Below are positions 1 through 9,180 of a stretch of DNA of 64,000 nt, in pieces. This DNA is from Dactylorhiza incarnata (taxonomy: Eukaryota; Streptophyta; Magnoliopsida; Asparagales; Orchidaceae): positions 3,863,001-3,927,000 of the forward strand of contig JAWHQI010000028.1 of NCBI GenBank assembly GCA_033032865.1, written 5' to 3'. The position numbers and the translations under genes were made by a program. The notes beneath the pieces were generated by a model. The model was not told where the DNA came from. It ran no database searches and saw nothing but the letters and a program-made list of their open reading frames with translations. Numbering within the stretch: position 1 is the first letter of the stretch; each line of letters begins with the position of its first letter.

Positions 1-415
1 AAACATAAAAAGAAATAAGCAAAGCACACATCCAGATGACACAAGATATATAGTAGTTCCCCAATCAACCTGGGTACATCTACTCTTCTACCCACTGGTA
101 GGAATCCACTGGAGGTTGTTGATAAGGTGCCCTCACACAAGGTGTTTTTGTTCAGGTGTCCACACAACAATGGAGGTTTGATCAGGTGCTCAATTCACCT
201 ATAAGCTTTTGATCAGGTGCTTATAAACAAGATGCAGGTTTTTGCTAAGGTGGCCTGTCACCGGGAGTTAACTTTTGAAGGGAGTTATAACACTTTACAA
301 GATAGGAAGGAGAAAGGGAAAAGATATATTGTTCTTCTCTTTTTGCTGAGAAGACTCTTGATGATCCTGATGAGATATTGTGTTTGGATCTTGATGAAGA
401 TGTTGTTGAAGAGAG

Positions 416-436
416 CCCCCCCCCCCCCCCCCCCCC
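416..436. repeat. C homopolymer, 21 bases
   Basis: Uninterrupted C run within the partial SIRE-like LTR. It is one of about a dozen long G/C runs in this window. Confidence 0.95.
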
Positions 437-967
437 TGTCTGATTAAGTTTGATGACAGCTTGTGGATGGAGCGCCTTCTCTAGATTGCAATACTCCTCT
501 TTTTCTTCTTGCAGTTTAGATCCCTGAGCAAATGATATTTGATTTGGTATCTCAGGTTGTAGATGATCTGCAAGTGAAGAGTTAGCAAAAAGAAGATATA
601 ATATAATTTGAATCTGCTTCTTCTTTTTGCTCCTCTATTTCTCTTCTTCTTCTTTTCCTGTACAGCAAAATATAATATGTATATGTTCTGTACAGCAGTA
701 TGTTCTATCTTCCTGCTGCTAGCTCTTCTATCTTATTCTGCTGCTGCTTCAACTTCTTTGATCTTCCTCTGTATATTTAATCTGGAAGCTTTTGGCTGAT
801 TTGAATCCTTGCCGGCCAAAGAGGAAAGAGATAATATCTCTTTTATTTCCCAGATCCTCGAGAACATAACTTGCCGTGTTTAGCTTGCTGCAACGGCTAT
901 ATCATTTATTGTTTTGCTGCCAACGGCTATAACATTTAATGCTTGCTCGGCTGTAATGTCAGATCAG

Positions 968-970
<3 letters not shown>

Positions 971-998
<28 letters not shown>
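971..998. repeat. (TA)n microsatellite
   Basis: About 14 TA dinucleotides inside the partial LTR, directly before the CGTCGA cluster. Confidence 0.95.
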
Positions 999-1003
<5 letters not shown>

Positions 1004-1084
1004 TAAATATTGCTTAAATAAAACTGACAGCATATATATATAATATTTTAGTCAAGCTAAATGATATAAAATAATACTGGGAGA

Positions 1085-1510
1085 AATTCGTCGAGCTGAG
1101 CTTCAAGTTCGCCGAGCTCATCATTTGATTCGTCGACCTAAACATTTGATTCACTGTTCTGAACATCTGCTGAATATTCGTCGAACGCAGACTTGAGTTC
1201 GTCGAACGGAAGGATTCGTCGACCGCTGAGACGGGCTGGATCGTCGACCGCTGAATATTGAGATGTTCGTCGAACGCAGGCTTGAGTTCATCGAACGCAA
1301 GATTTCGTCGACCGCTGAGCTGAGTAAAAGCGTCGACCGCTGAGCTTGAGTAAAAGCATCGACCGCTGAGACGGGATCGTCGAGCGCTGAGATAGGTGAT
1401 CTTCGTCGACCGCTGAGATGGCTGGATTTCGTTGAACGCAGAATGAATACCATTCGTCGAGCGCAGGGCGCCGTTCGTCGAACGTAGATGGCCGTTCATC
1501 GAACGCAGAG
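1085..1510. repeat. Cluster of CGTCGA(A/C)CGC motifs in LTR
   Basis: Roughly 20 degenerate copies of a motif such as TTCGTCGAACGCAG or TCGTCGACCGCTGAG, spaced irregularly every 15-35 bases. The core TCGA/GTCGAC is self-complementary. Irregular spacing and alternating variants argue against one simple tandem unit. Comparable clusters occur at 31560-31700, 32860-33115 and 57890-58275 in other elements. Confidence 0.85.
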
Positions 1511-1675
1511 AACTTATGTATTTTTAATTCTTCTCTTATTTTCTGCCTATTAAATATATGTCTATTTTCAGCCTTCTTTCTTAATGAGATTTAATCTAAG
1601 TTATAAGATATGTTATGATATAAACTTAGACACTAAAGGTGGATCCTAACTCAAATCAAACCTAAGGTTCCAACA

Positions 1676-2107
1676 GCTCCTCGGGCCCCTGAATCAATGC
1701 CTGCAACAACGAATCGAATATCATTCTCTTTAAGCCGCAACTCGCTCCAAGGAGTTTGTTCATACCACATGTCTCGTCGAGAGCACGCTGGCTAGGGGGG
1801 ACAGAGCGACACAAACATCACCTAAAATGGAGCACCTCTCCAGCGGGGAACGGGAAATCAAAAGAGAAAGAAGGCGCAAACTCATAGGCCCACTCTAAAA
1901 AAAGGAGGTAGGAACCACGACAACGCCCTGCAAACTAGGGGAAGAAGCTTGAGTGGCGCTTCACTCATCTCAACGCTTCTCACGCAGAATTTCTAAAAGT
2001 CATCCACGATCATCCTTTTATTCGGAAGCCTAAGTCACTTCCCCCGGGAAAGGGAGATCAGTCCCAATTCTGTCATTTCCATCGAAGCCATAACCACGAC
2101 AACGCCC
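1676..2107 (+). pseudogene. Tat-clade gypsy gag fragment
   Basis: This stretch matches 17886-18270 closely along its length, including the shared segment around the sequence catgtctcgtcgagagca and the end that would encode QFCHFH-S-HD, the start of the C-x2-H-type nucleocapsid knuckle of Tat gag proteins. Compared with the second copy it has an internal insertion near 1950-2030 and frame damage, so it cannot be translated as one protein. It is cut on the left by the LTR at 1675 and on the right by a TGTAACATCC LTR start at 2108. Gag identity is inferred from the better copy and from the knuckle remnant. Confidence 0.7.
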
Positions 2108-3208
2108 TGTAACATCCATATTCCTTATATGCCCCTTGGGTGGGTTTAGGGTTGAAATGGTGAGTAGAGATCATGGGATGACCCTATGTCAACTTGAACT
2201 TGGGAAATTGTTATAGGCACCCCAAAATTGCACAGGTCAACCTTGGCCAATTTACTTCAAATTGGACTCACCAACTCAAATTAAGCTTTTCAATAGGTTC
2301 CTAACCCTAAGAGAGACACAAGTGACCCAAAAGCTCTATCATGGGGTAACCACTTGGCCCAAATTGACCAAAGTACCCTTAAGGTCAACATAGGTCAATC
2401 CTTCACCAATAGGTCCAATTAACCCCCAAAACATGAAATTGACTTCACCCCTACTCTCATAGCATCATAGGGGACCCAATGGACCCAGAAGCCCCATCAC
2501 ATCGTCATCAAATTGGCCAAACTGACCAAAGTCAAACTTCCCCCAATTTTGGTCTAAATCGCACTTATGGGCTAAATTGACCCTCAATTGACCAAATTGA
2601 CCTAGCAAAATCTCTCCTAAACCCTAAAGGGAGTGTATGAGACCCAAATGAACCAAAGTGCACATTCAATTTTGGAGGATTAGGGGAAAAATCACCAAAA
2701 TCCCCAAATTGCCCATAAGGTCCAAAATATGTAATAAAACCCCATATGGCCCCATCATGACCTAATTTCTCTTGGAATAGGTCAATTAGGGTATAAGGCA
2801 CCAATGTGGGTCATCCACATTGGTTGGGGTGAGCTTGGGTAAAGCCCAAACTCAAAAGCCCCAATTTGACCAATTTTGGGTCAAGGGAGCCCAAACCTCA
2901 AATCCCTTGGGTTTAACCCAATGTTTGGGCCAAATCACCAAGCCCATAAGTATATTCTCTGAATAATTTCAGATATTTGAAAATAGGAGGGGGATTATAG
3001 CTGAATTTAGGATTAATCCTAAATCCAATAGAAGCCAAAAAAGAGGAAAACATGGAATGAATGCCGATTGGCATTCAGTTCTTCTTCACCATGGCTCCTC
3101 TTAGTTACCCTATAAAGTCCAGCCGAAATGGCACTGAAAGGAGTCCAGCTGGTGGGGGAATTTGAATTCCATTGGGTGGCTGAGAGTGCAATTATGGCAC
3201 CCCATGGT

Positions 3209-3212
<4 letters not shown>

Positions 3213-3245
<33 letters not shown>
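3213..3245. repeat. C homopolymer, 33 bases
   Basis: Uninterrupted C run after ggtttaa, followed by gccagcccc. Confidence 0.95.
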
Positions 3246-3246
<1 letters not shown>

Positions 3247-4179
3247 CCAGCCCCTTTTGAGCACTCCACAACCTTCAGTGAGCAGAGAGGAAGAGAAGCC
3301 CCATCCTTCTGAGGAGAATAGTGCACTGGTCGTGGAGATCAATAAGGTCTTCAATGGAGGTGGTCGTCCATGGAACCAAGAGAAACAAGCTCCCAAAGCT
3401 CTAATCAAGGCATATATGTATTCCCTTCATCCTCCCTAGTGCTAGATTCTAAGCTCTTCCTTTCTGAATTTCGTTGAGAAATGAGGATTTGGCCATGTTC
3501 CATTTTGGGCTCTCTAGCTCAAACAAATCCCGCCCCCATTTCGCCAATAGGCAACCTCCGAACGCCATTTCTCCGGCAATCGACGGCCAACCCCCGGCCG
3601 GAGGTGGTGGCGTCGGCCATTTGGCCGAAGACGGCCTCAAACGGTTGGGATTGAGCTCCAAAAGCTCTCCAGGAATATTCGATCTGAGCCCTTGGCCCAA
3701 GGGAGAAGACGGGTCGCCTACCGTTGGATCTGGAATGATCCGATAATCGCAGACCACATTTATTAATTAGCTGTTTTATTAAGAAAATTGTCTTATCTTT
3801 AAATATTTGTCGAAAATACTTAAAGGCAAAATCATAAAAAATGTTCAACATGAAAAATGAAGCCCGAAGTCCCTCCTATTTTTGGAAATTGATTTCACTC
3901 AATTTGGAGCATTGTAGCTCCCTGAGCATCCATTTTGGTGAAGCATGTACATATGGGTCCCTAGATCTTTAGAAATTAATTTAGAGAGATATATAACTCT
4001 AAATGACTTGGAATTTGGAGCATGCATGAGTCATGCCCTAAAGTACTCCCTGCCAAAAATTGGGGATTTTTGGAAACAATTTTTTTAAGGTTTTATTCAA
4101 CATTTCCTTTTTCTTATATGGCCTAGATCTAGGGCTATACTAAACCAAATCCACTCAAATTTTCTCTGGTTGGTAGATT

Positions 4180-4654
4180 AGATCAAATTTAGTCCATGGT
4201 TAAAATTTAAAGTCATTTGGACCTATGCATGTTGGTGTAATCCACATGCATGCGTAAGTGAAAATTTGGTGTGCATATAGCATTACCATATAACATTATA
4301 TTTACATGAGTAAATCAGCTCAAATTAACCAAAATTTTGGGTAGTATGCTAATTAGATCAAATTTAGTCCAAGGTTAAAATTTAAGGCCATTTGGACCTT
4401 TGCATGTTGGTGTATTCCACATGCATGTGTAAGGGAAATTTTGGTGTGCACATAGCATTACCATGTAGCATTATATTTACATGAGTAAATCAAGTCAAAT
4501 TAACCCAAATTTTGGGTAGCATGCTAATTAGATCAAATTTAGTCCATGGTTAAAATTTAAGGTCATTTGGACCTATGCATGTTGGTGTATTCCACATGCA
4601 TGTGTAAGGGAAAATTTGGTGTACATATAACATTACCATGTAGCATTATATTTA
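4180..4654. repeat. 175-bp tandem array, 2.7 copies
   Basis: The phrase agatcaaatttagtcca recurs at 4180, 4355 and 4530, giving a period of exactly 175 bases twice. Each unit carries catttggacc, a near-palindromic cacatgcatg and agcattac. The third copy is truncated where the copia LTR begins at 4655, so the array predates that insertion. Confidence 0.9.
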
Positions 4655-5301
4655 TGTTGAAGCCATGCGATCTCAAAGAATTGAAGCCGCGCGGTCTCGA
4701 GCCAGCGGTATGTGCGGTCTCCCAGAATCAGACCGCGACTTCTCCTCAGATGTGCGAGATCGCGACGTATGAAGATCTGCGGTCTCCAGCTCCATCAAAT
4801 AACAGTCTGATAACCGCGGTATGTGCTTTCCCCCAGAATCAGACCGCGCCTTCTCCTCAGATGTGCGAGATCGCGTCGTATGAAGATCAGCGGTCTCCAG
4901 CTCACTCAAATAACAGTCTGATAACCGCGGTCTGTGCGGTCTCCCAGTATCAGACCGCCGCTTCTCCTCAGATATACCAGATCGCTTCATGTGAAGAGAA
5001 GCGGTCTGGTACCCCCGGCATCTCCCTTATGGGGGAGTGTTCGCCAGAGCGGTCTCACGATCAGTTGGTCTCCTCTGTCACACAACCTTCCTCCTGTCGT
5101 GTGACCGCCCGTCTTCTCTCTAGACCGTGGAGGTCGCTGCGGTCTCGTTCTCCCTGATCGCCCAGCATGCTTTGTGTATTGTATTTGTATTTAGTCCCAC
5201 ATTATGTATTTGTATTTTACTCTTTCCCTCCTAGTCTATATAAAGGAGACAATAATCTTGTAATACTTAGATTTTGAAAATAAAAATTTTATGTTCTCAC
5301 A
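4655..5301 (+). mobile_element. Copia 5' LTR, GGTCTC-rich family (647 bp)
   Basis: Starts TGTTGAAGCC and ends TTCTCACA directly before the primer site TGGTATCAGAG. The same termini (TGTTGAAG, CTCACA) bound the 569-bp LTRs of the minus-strand copia element at 46485-55720, so the two belong to one family. A TATA-like segment (ctatataaagg, about 5237) and an AT-rich downstream stretch resemble a pol II promoter and polyadenylation region, as expected of R/U5. The inner half is a tandem array rich in GCGGTCTC and AGACCGCG. Confidence 0.85.
4705..5037. repeat. 111-bp tandem repeats in copia LTR, 3 copies
   Basis: The block beginning GCGGTATGTGC recurs at 4705, 4816 and 4927, and the phrase cttctcctcagat recurs at the same spacing. 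Each unit contains paired GCGGTCTC and AGACCGCG elements, which can pair with each other. The related LTRs at 46800-47028 and 55480-55700 carry a similar but different ~103-bp repeat. Confidence 0.85.
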
Positions 5302-5312
5302 TGGTATCAGAG
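5302..5312 (+). other. Primer binding site (initiator Met-tRNA type)
   Basis: TGGTATCAGAG directly follows the LTR end. It matches the usual plant primer site complementary to the 3' end of initiator methionine tRNA. Confidence 0.85.
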
Positions 5313-5450
5313 AGAACAACGATCCTTGTGTTGTGAGCTCTCTCTCTCTTCGGTCGGTCTCTCTTCCTCCAGACCGCGCGATCTCCCTTGTTTTCGGCCT
5401 TCTAGCCGCGAGACCGCATGATCTGTCTTTCCTCTTGCAGTTCTCTTCTC

Positions 5451-5925
5451 ATGGGTACCCCTTCTGAGAATGTCCTCACCTCCACTCCTGTGGATATTCC
5501 TGCCTCTACCTCTACTACCTCTATCTCTACTTCTGGTAATCTTGGCACCTCCTCCAAGCTCACTGGCTCTAATTATCCTGATTGGAGCGTCTCCTTCACC
5601 TTCATCTTAAGCTCTCAACGCAAACGACACCATCTCACCAATGATCCTCCTCTCAAAGAGTCTGCTACCTTTCATGATTGGGATGCTAGCGATGCTTTGG
5701 TTCGCACCTGGCTTGCTAACAGTCTCTCTGATGAGTGTCTTCTTATCATTCGTCATGATGAGACCGTCAAAGCAGCTTGGAACCATCTTGCTGCCCTTTA
5801 CTCCAAAGGCGCCAAAACCTCCCGCATCTACATCTTGTATGCTGATCTCTTTGCCCGCCCAACCATGGATCCCACCACATCATATCAAGAGGTTCAGGCC
5901 CTTGGGGCTGAACTCCTTCAGCATC
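5451..5925 (+). pseudogene. Copia gag, N-terminal part, fused to gypsy RT
   Basis: The likely start is the ATG at 5451 (MGTPSE), matching the MGSPSSE start of the related element at 54950; the upstream in-frame ATG at 5418 lies in the leader. A Ser/Thr/Pro-rich leader of about 35 residues is followed by the copia gag pattern [26 protein letters not shown] and [13 protein letters not shown]. The protein would normally run on to a zinc knuckle and pol, but here the reading frame passes without a stop into Ty3-gypsy reverse transcriptase near residue 160. Gag would form virus-like particles in the cytoplasm; this one lacks its C-terminal half. No protease, integrase or copia RT follows, so the element is dead. 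Confidence 0.8.
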
Positions 5926-6108
5926 GTCCCTTCTTGATTGTGAAGAAGAAAGATTGTCCGGTGAGATTGTGTATCGATTATCGTGAGTTGAAAAAGGTGA
6001 CCATCAAGAACAGGTATTTGTTGCCTCAGATTGATGATTTGCTTGATCAATTGCGTGGAAGCTCCGTGTTTTGGGGGATTGATCTACGTTCAGGCTACCA
6101 TCAGTTGA

Positions 6109-6112
<4 letters not shown>
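5926..6112 (+). pseudogene. Ty3-gypsy reverse transcriptase fragment
   Basis: In frame with the upstream copia gag, the translation gives [32 protein letters not shown] and [10 protein letters not shown], the fingers/palm start of a gypsy (chromovirus-like) RT. It stops short of the catalytic YVDD motif: a CA microsatellite begins right after GYHQL. The junction is a copia-gypsy chimera. Whether it arose by template switching or by deletion after a nested insertion cannot be told from the sequence. Confidence 0.85.

Positions 6113-6113
<1 letters not shown>

Positions 6114-6158
<45 letters not shown>
6114..6158. repeat. (CA)n microsatellite, about 22 repeats
   Basis: Uninterrupted CA run interrupting the RT reading frame; it would encode His-Thr repeats, which have no place in RT. 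Confidence 0.95.
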
Positions 6159-6160
<2 letters not shown>

Positions 6161-6418
6161 TGGTTGAAGTAGAGATGGTCGTTTCTCTGAAGCATGGAGT
6201 ACGCCAAGATTGGTTTCGAGCTACGTATTAGTTTCCACTTCTTGATGCTCATTGATGATTCTAGCCGGTTGACAAGGTTGATATTTTTTCCTGAATTCAC
6301 ATTAGTGGGTACATAATTGATGATTGTGTTCATATATTAGTTCACATAATAATTTAATGCACATGACATGCATTTCTCTCAATTATTTTCTGCTATGCAT
6401 ACTTGCATGCATGAGTAC
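6159..6418. other. Unassigned spacer, 260 bp
   Basis: Between the CA tract and the Tat LTR. A short open stretch (about 6190-6300) has no recognisable domain. I see no repeat or terminus here. Confidence 0.4.
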
Positions 6419-8071
6419 TATTGCGGGTCGCTTAGGGCTCTTGGTAGACCGGTTTACTTGAACCACCTTAGCTCGGGAGCGAACCAAGCGTGCAAACAGT
6501 CAATTTGAGATTCGTTGATTACACTGGGACTTTTTAGCGTGGAAAACCCGGAAAGGGTAAAAAACCACGTGGTCGGAGCTGTGCTGACCAAACTTCCACT
6601 ATCTTCAGGGGGTTACAATTAGAGACTTAGAAGTCGAGCGCGACAGGCCGCTGCTCGTTACAATAATAGAGAGAAAGAGAGAGAGAATTCCGAAGGCGAC
6701 AGACCACCTCCAGAAAAACTAAGTCCTTTCTCCTTCTGAGAAAGGTGGAGAACGAAAGTGAGAAAGCTCCGGAGAACAAAAGTGAGAAGGCTCCAGAGAA
6801 CAAAAGTGAGAAGCTGTGTCGCCTTTCGGGGCGAAGGAAATCTTCAAGTCCGCGAAGGAGATCTTCAAGCGTCGAAGGAGAATTCCGCAAAAGTCTGCAA
6901 GGAGCTCTCCCGGGTGCAGAAGGCAAGGTCCTTTCAAATGAAGCCCTGGGGCTCCTTTTATAGCTTTGGTCGGGGGCAGTCCGGTAATTTCGTCGCCGTA
7001 ACTTCCATAAATATCTGGCGGACGAATCATATTTTCTGGTTCGAGGCACACAAATCGCCATTTTTCGTAAATGACCATATTGCCCTTCGGGCAGTTCAGG
7101 CAGTTTTGCTGGAGGCGAAAAAGGCGACAAGTTGTTCCTGAAATCTGAGAAACTGGAAAGACAAAAAATGAGCATGCCAGAAAGATAAAATGCGAGAAGT
7201 CAGAATGACAAAAAGTGAGAAGTCAGAAAGACAAAAAGTGAGTTGAGCGCGCTCAGAAGCGTTCTGAGCGCGCAACGAACACGGAAGTGCTCCGAACGGA
7301 GTCCGGAGCTCCGAAAGCGGGCGGCAAGCCGAAAGAGGGAGGACTCACCCCAACCTTGTTATGGGGGAGAGCGGCTCGACCGCCCCTAAAGGCGGGCGCG
7401 GCGCGACCGTGCCCATGGGAGGGGGACGACCCCTCCCGGCCGCACCCCAAGGGGGTGCGGCTTGGCCGCACCCCCCATGGGATGCGGCTTGGCCGCACCC
7501 CAAAAAGGGGGGGGGGAGGGTGCGGCTTGGCCGCACCCCCCGTGGGGTGCAGCTTGGCTGCACCCCAAAGGGGGGGGGTGCGGCTTGGCCGCACCCCCCA
7601 TGGGGTGCGGCTTGGCCCCACCCCAAGGGGGTGCGGCTTGGCCGCACCCCACTTGGGGTGCGGTTTGGCCGCACCCCCCACTATGGGGGGTGCGGTTTGC
7701 CCGCACCCCCCACTATGGGGGGTGTGGCTATTCGCACCCCACTAGTGGGGTGCGGGCCAACCGTACCCCAATAGCGGGGTTCGACCATGACGGGGCGCGA
7801 TGCGCGCTTCGTGCGTGCTTGCGTGTTGGCGGTGAAAATGGTGGGTTCGGCCTCCTCAACTCGGGCGATCATGCGTTGACCGTTGACCCCACCTCCTTTT
7901 AGCGAAGTTTTCCCTAGACGCACCCCAAGGCCTCTACGGGTGTATAACATAAGCCCCCCAAACCTTCGGAGTCCGAATTTCGGCGCGGAGGAGTTCGGGG
8001 GTTTCGATTTGTCTGCGGCGGCTTTGATCATTGCTCTCTTTATGGCGCCTTTGGGCAAGAATTGCTATCGA
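6419..8071 (-). mobile_element. Tat element 3' LTR (about 1653 bp)
   Basis: Pairs with 14639-16281. Shared landmarks are ttgcgggtc at the inner end, tttttagcgtggaaaa, the gaaggcgacaga segment, the hairpin array and the end cgcctttgggcaagaattgct. In this copy the terminal TG has become TA. The two copies part company after attgctatcg here and attgctgtcg in the other LTR, which sets the outer limit. Confidence 0.85.
7440..7775. repeat. Array of about 11 GC-rich hairpins (GGTGCGGC-TTG-GCCGCACC)
   Basis: Successive units of about 25-35 bases each contain GGGTGCGGC, a 3-base loop TTG and GCCGCACCC, i.e. a perfect 9-bp stem. Variants keep the stem by paired changes (for example GGTGCAGC with GCTGCACC near 7544). 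Spacers between stems are themselves short (ccccatggg, ccaaaggg). Both strands give long ORFs that are only repeat noise. Confidence 0.93.
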
Positions 8072-8362
8072 AGGGTGAGTGTGCGGTTGCTTTTGTTTTT
8101 GTATTTTACTTGGGCGTTTCCCGCTCTGCGTCGCATTGCAATAGCGCCCTTGTGGTCCTGCTGCCCTGGTCATTGTTGAAGTGTTGATTGAGAGAAGATG
8201 CTTCAAGATGGCTGGCAAGGGATGTCCATTTTTTCGAGATTGTTGATGGCTTGTTACTTAGCGTCGGTACCTGAGTAACTTGCAAGACGTTAGATTAGTT
8301 GGCGTGAGTCTGAGCTCACGGCTTTTCACAAATTTGCGCGAGTCCGAGCTCGCAGCTTTTTG
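8072..8362. other. Tat 3' untranslated region, first part
   Basis: Non-coding stretch between the 3' LTR and the 142-bp array. Near 8305-8360 it holds two degenerate copies of a GCNCGAGTCNGAGCTCGCNGCTTT motif that recurs at 9017-9165 on the other side of the array. No polypurine tract is obvious beside the LTR. Confidence 0.5.
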
Positions 8363-8923
8363 GCCGGTGAATAGCAGGTGTATTCAAACCGTTTGCGAAC
8401 ACAAGGGGGCGGGCCCTTACGACTTCGGGACTCGACGGCGGAGGAGAAGGGCGAGCCTTCCATTGACGGCGGTGCAAGTCCCCGGGACAGGGTCCTGAGA
8501 TGGCCGGTGAATAGCTGGTGTATTCAAACCAGGGGCGAACGTAAGGGGGGCAGGCCCTTACGACGCTGAGACTCTACGGTGGAGGAGAAGGGCGAACCTT
8601 CAATCGACGGCGGTGCGAAGTCCCCAGGGCAGGGCCCCGAAATAGCCGGTGAATAGCTGGTGTATTCAAACCGGGGGCGAACGTAAGGGGGGCAGGCCCC
8701 TACGACGTTGAGACTCTACGACGGAGAAGAAGGGCGAACCTTCAATCCACGACGGTGCAAAGTCCCCAGGGTAGGGCCCTGAAACAGCCGGTGAATAGCT
8801 GGTGTATTCAAACCGGGGGCGAACGTAAGGGGGAAAGGCCCCTACGACGCTGAGACTCTACGACAGAGGAGAAGGGCGAACCTTCAATCGACGGCGGTGC
8901 GAAGTCCCCAGGGCAGGGCCCTG
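8363..8923. repeat. 140-142-bp tandem array, 4 copies
   Basis: GCCGGTGAATAGC(A/T)GGTG recurs at 8363, 8503, 8645 and 8787. Each unit also contains gaacgtaaggggg, cgacgctgagactc, gaagggcgaacc and agtccccagggcaggg. The last three copies are very alike and the first has diverged. It lies between integrase and the 3' LTR, where Tat elements often have a long non-pol region. Confidence 0.93.
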
Positions 8924-9016
8924 TTATAAAGATTTTTCTTAGTTGAATATAGGTGTCAAAATATATATGTATATATATATATTTTTTTTATAGAAAATCC
9001 TTTTTCGCGTGGCTTT

Positions 9017-9165
9017 TTGCAAAGTAAGATAAGTTCGCACGAGCCTGAGCTCGTGACTTTTACATAATAAATTAAAAGATAAGTTCGCACGAGTCTGGGC
9101 TCGCGGCTTTGCATAGAGATTATAAGATAAGTTTGCACGAGTCTGGGCTCGCGGCTTAGTACATG
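9017..9165. repeat. Short tandem repeats, about 55-bp period
   Basis: AGATAAGTTCGCACGAG followed by TCTGGGCTCGCGGCTTT recurs three times, with one weaker unit. Related units occur at 8305-8360, so the 142-bp array seems to have grown inside this older repeat. Confidence 0.75.
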
Positions 9166-9180
9166 ACAGAAAACTTGGAA

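Larger units (their letters stand above)
1..1675 (-). mobile_element. SIRE-like copia LTR, partial (runs off the left edge)
   Basis: Read on the minus strand, the sequence begins TGTTGGAACCTTAGG at 1675, the same terminus style as the SIRE-like LTRs elsewhere in the window (TGTTGGAACATG). It has the layout of the solo LTR at 56897-58426: a wet AT/GC-mixed leader with a tagtagttcccc segment near 50-80 and a cluster of CGTCGA motifs. It directly abuts Tat gag sequence at 1676, so it was inserted there. The other end lies outside the window, so whether it is a solo LTR or part of an element cannot be told. It contains a C run and an AT microsatellite. No coding function is supported; ORFs here are frame noise. 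Family assignment rests on termini and layout only. Confidence 0.7.
2108..4654 (+). mobile_element. Tekay/Del-like gypsy LTR sequence, 3' truncated
   Basis: It starts TGTAACATCC immediately after Tat gag sequence; that start is typical of Tekay/Del chromovirus LTRs and resembles the minus-strand start of the LTR ending at 51640. The body is AT-rich with GC-richer patches (3550-3740), a 33-C run and a tandem array at its right end. No matching TGTTACA end is seen: the sequence is cut at 4655 by a copia LTR. No coding capacity is supported; short ORFs here have no recognisable domain. Extent of the LTR versus unrelated flanking sequence is inferred. Confidence 0.5.

Noticed and set aside
1014..1499. 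161-residue minus-strand ORF with RSTN repeats
   Set aside because: Translation of the CGTCGA motif cluster in an LTR.
4567..5157. 196-residue plus-strand ORF
   Set aside because: Lies in the 111-bp LTR repeats and runs across the LTR edge; no protein domain.
7287..7902. Several overlapping ORFs on both strands with repeated RTP/AAPP text
   Set aside because: They are translations of the hairpin array in all frames; no domain, and open frames on both strands come from the repeat period.
8363..8923. Regular repeats that might suggest a CRISPR array
   Set aside because: Units are contiguous 140-142-bp tandem copies without unique spacers, in a plant retrotransposon.
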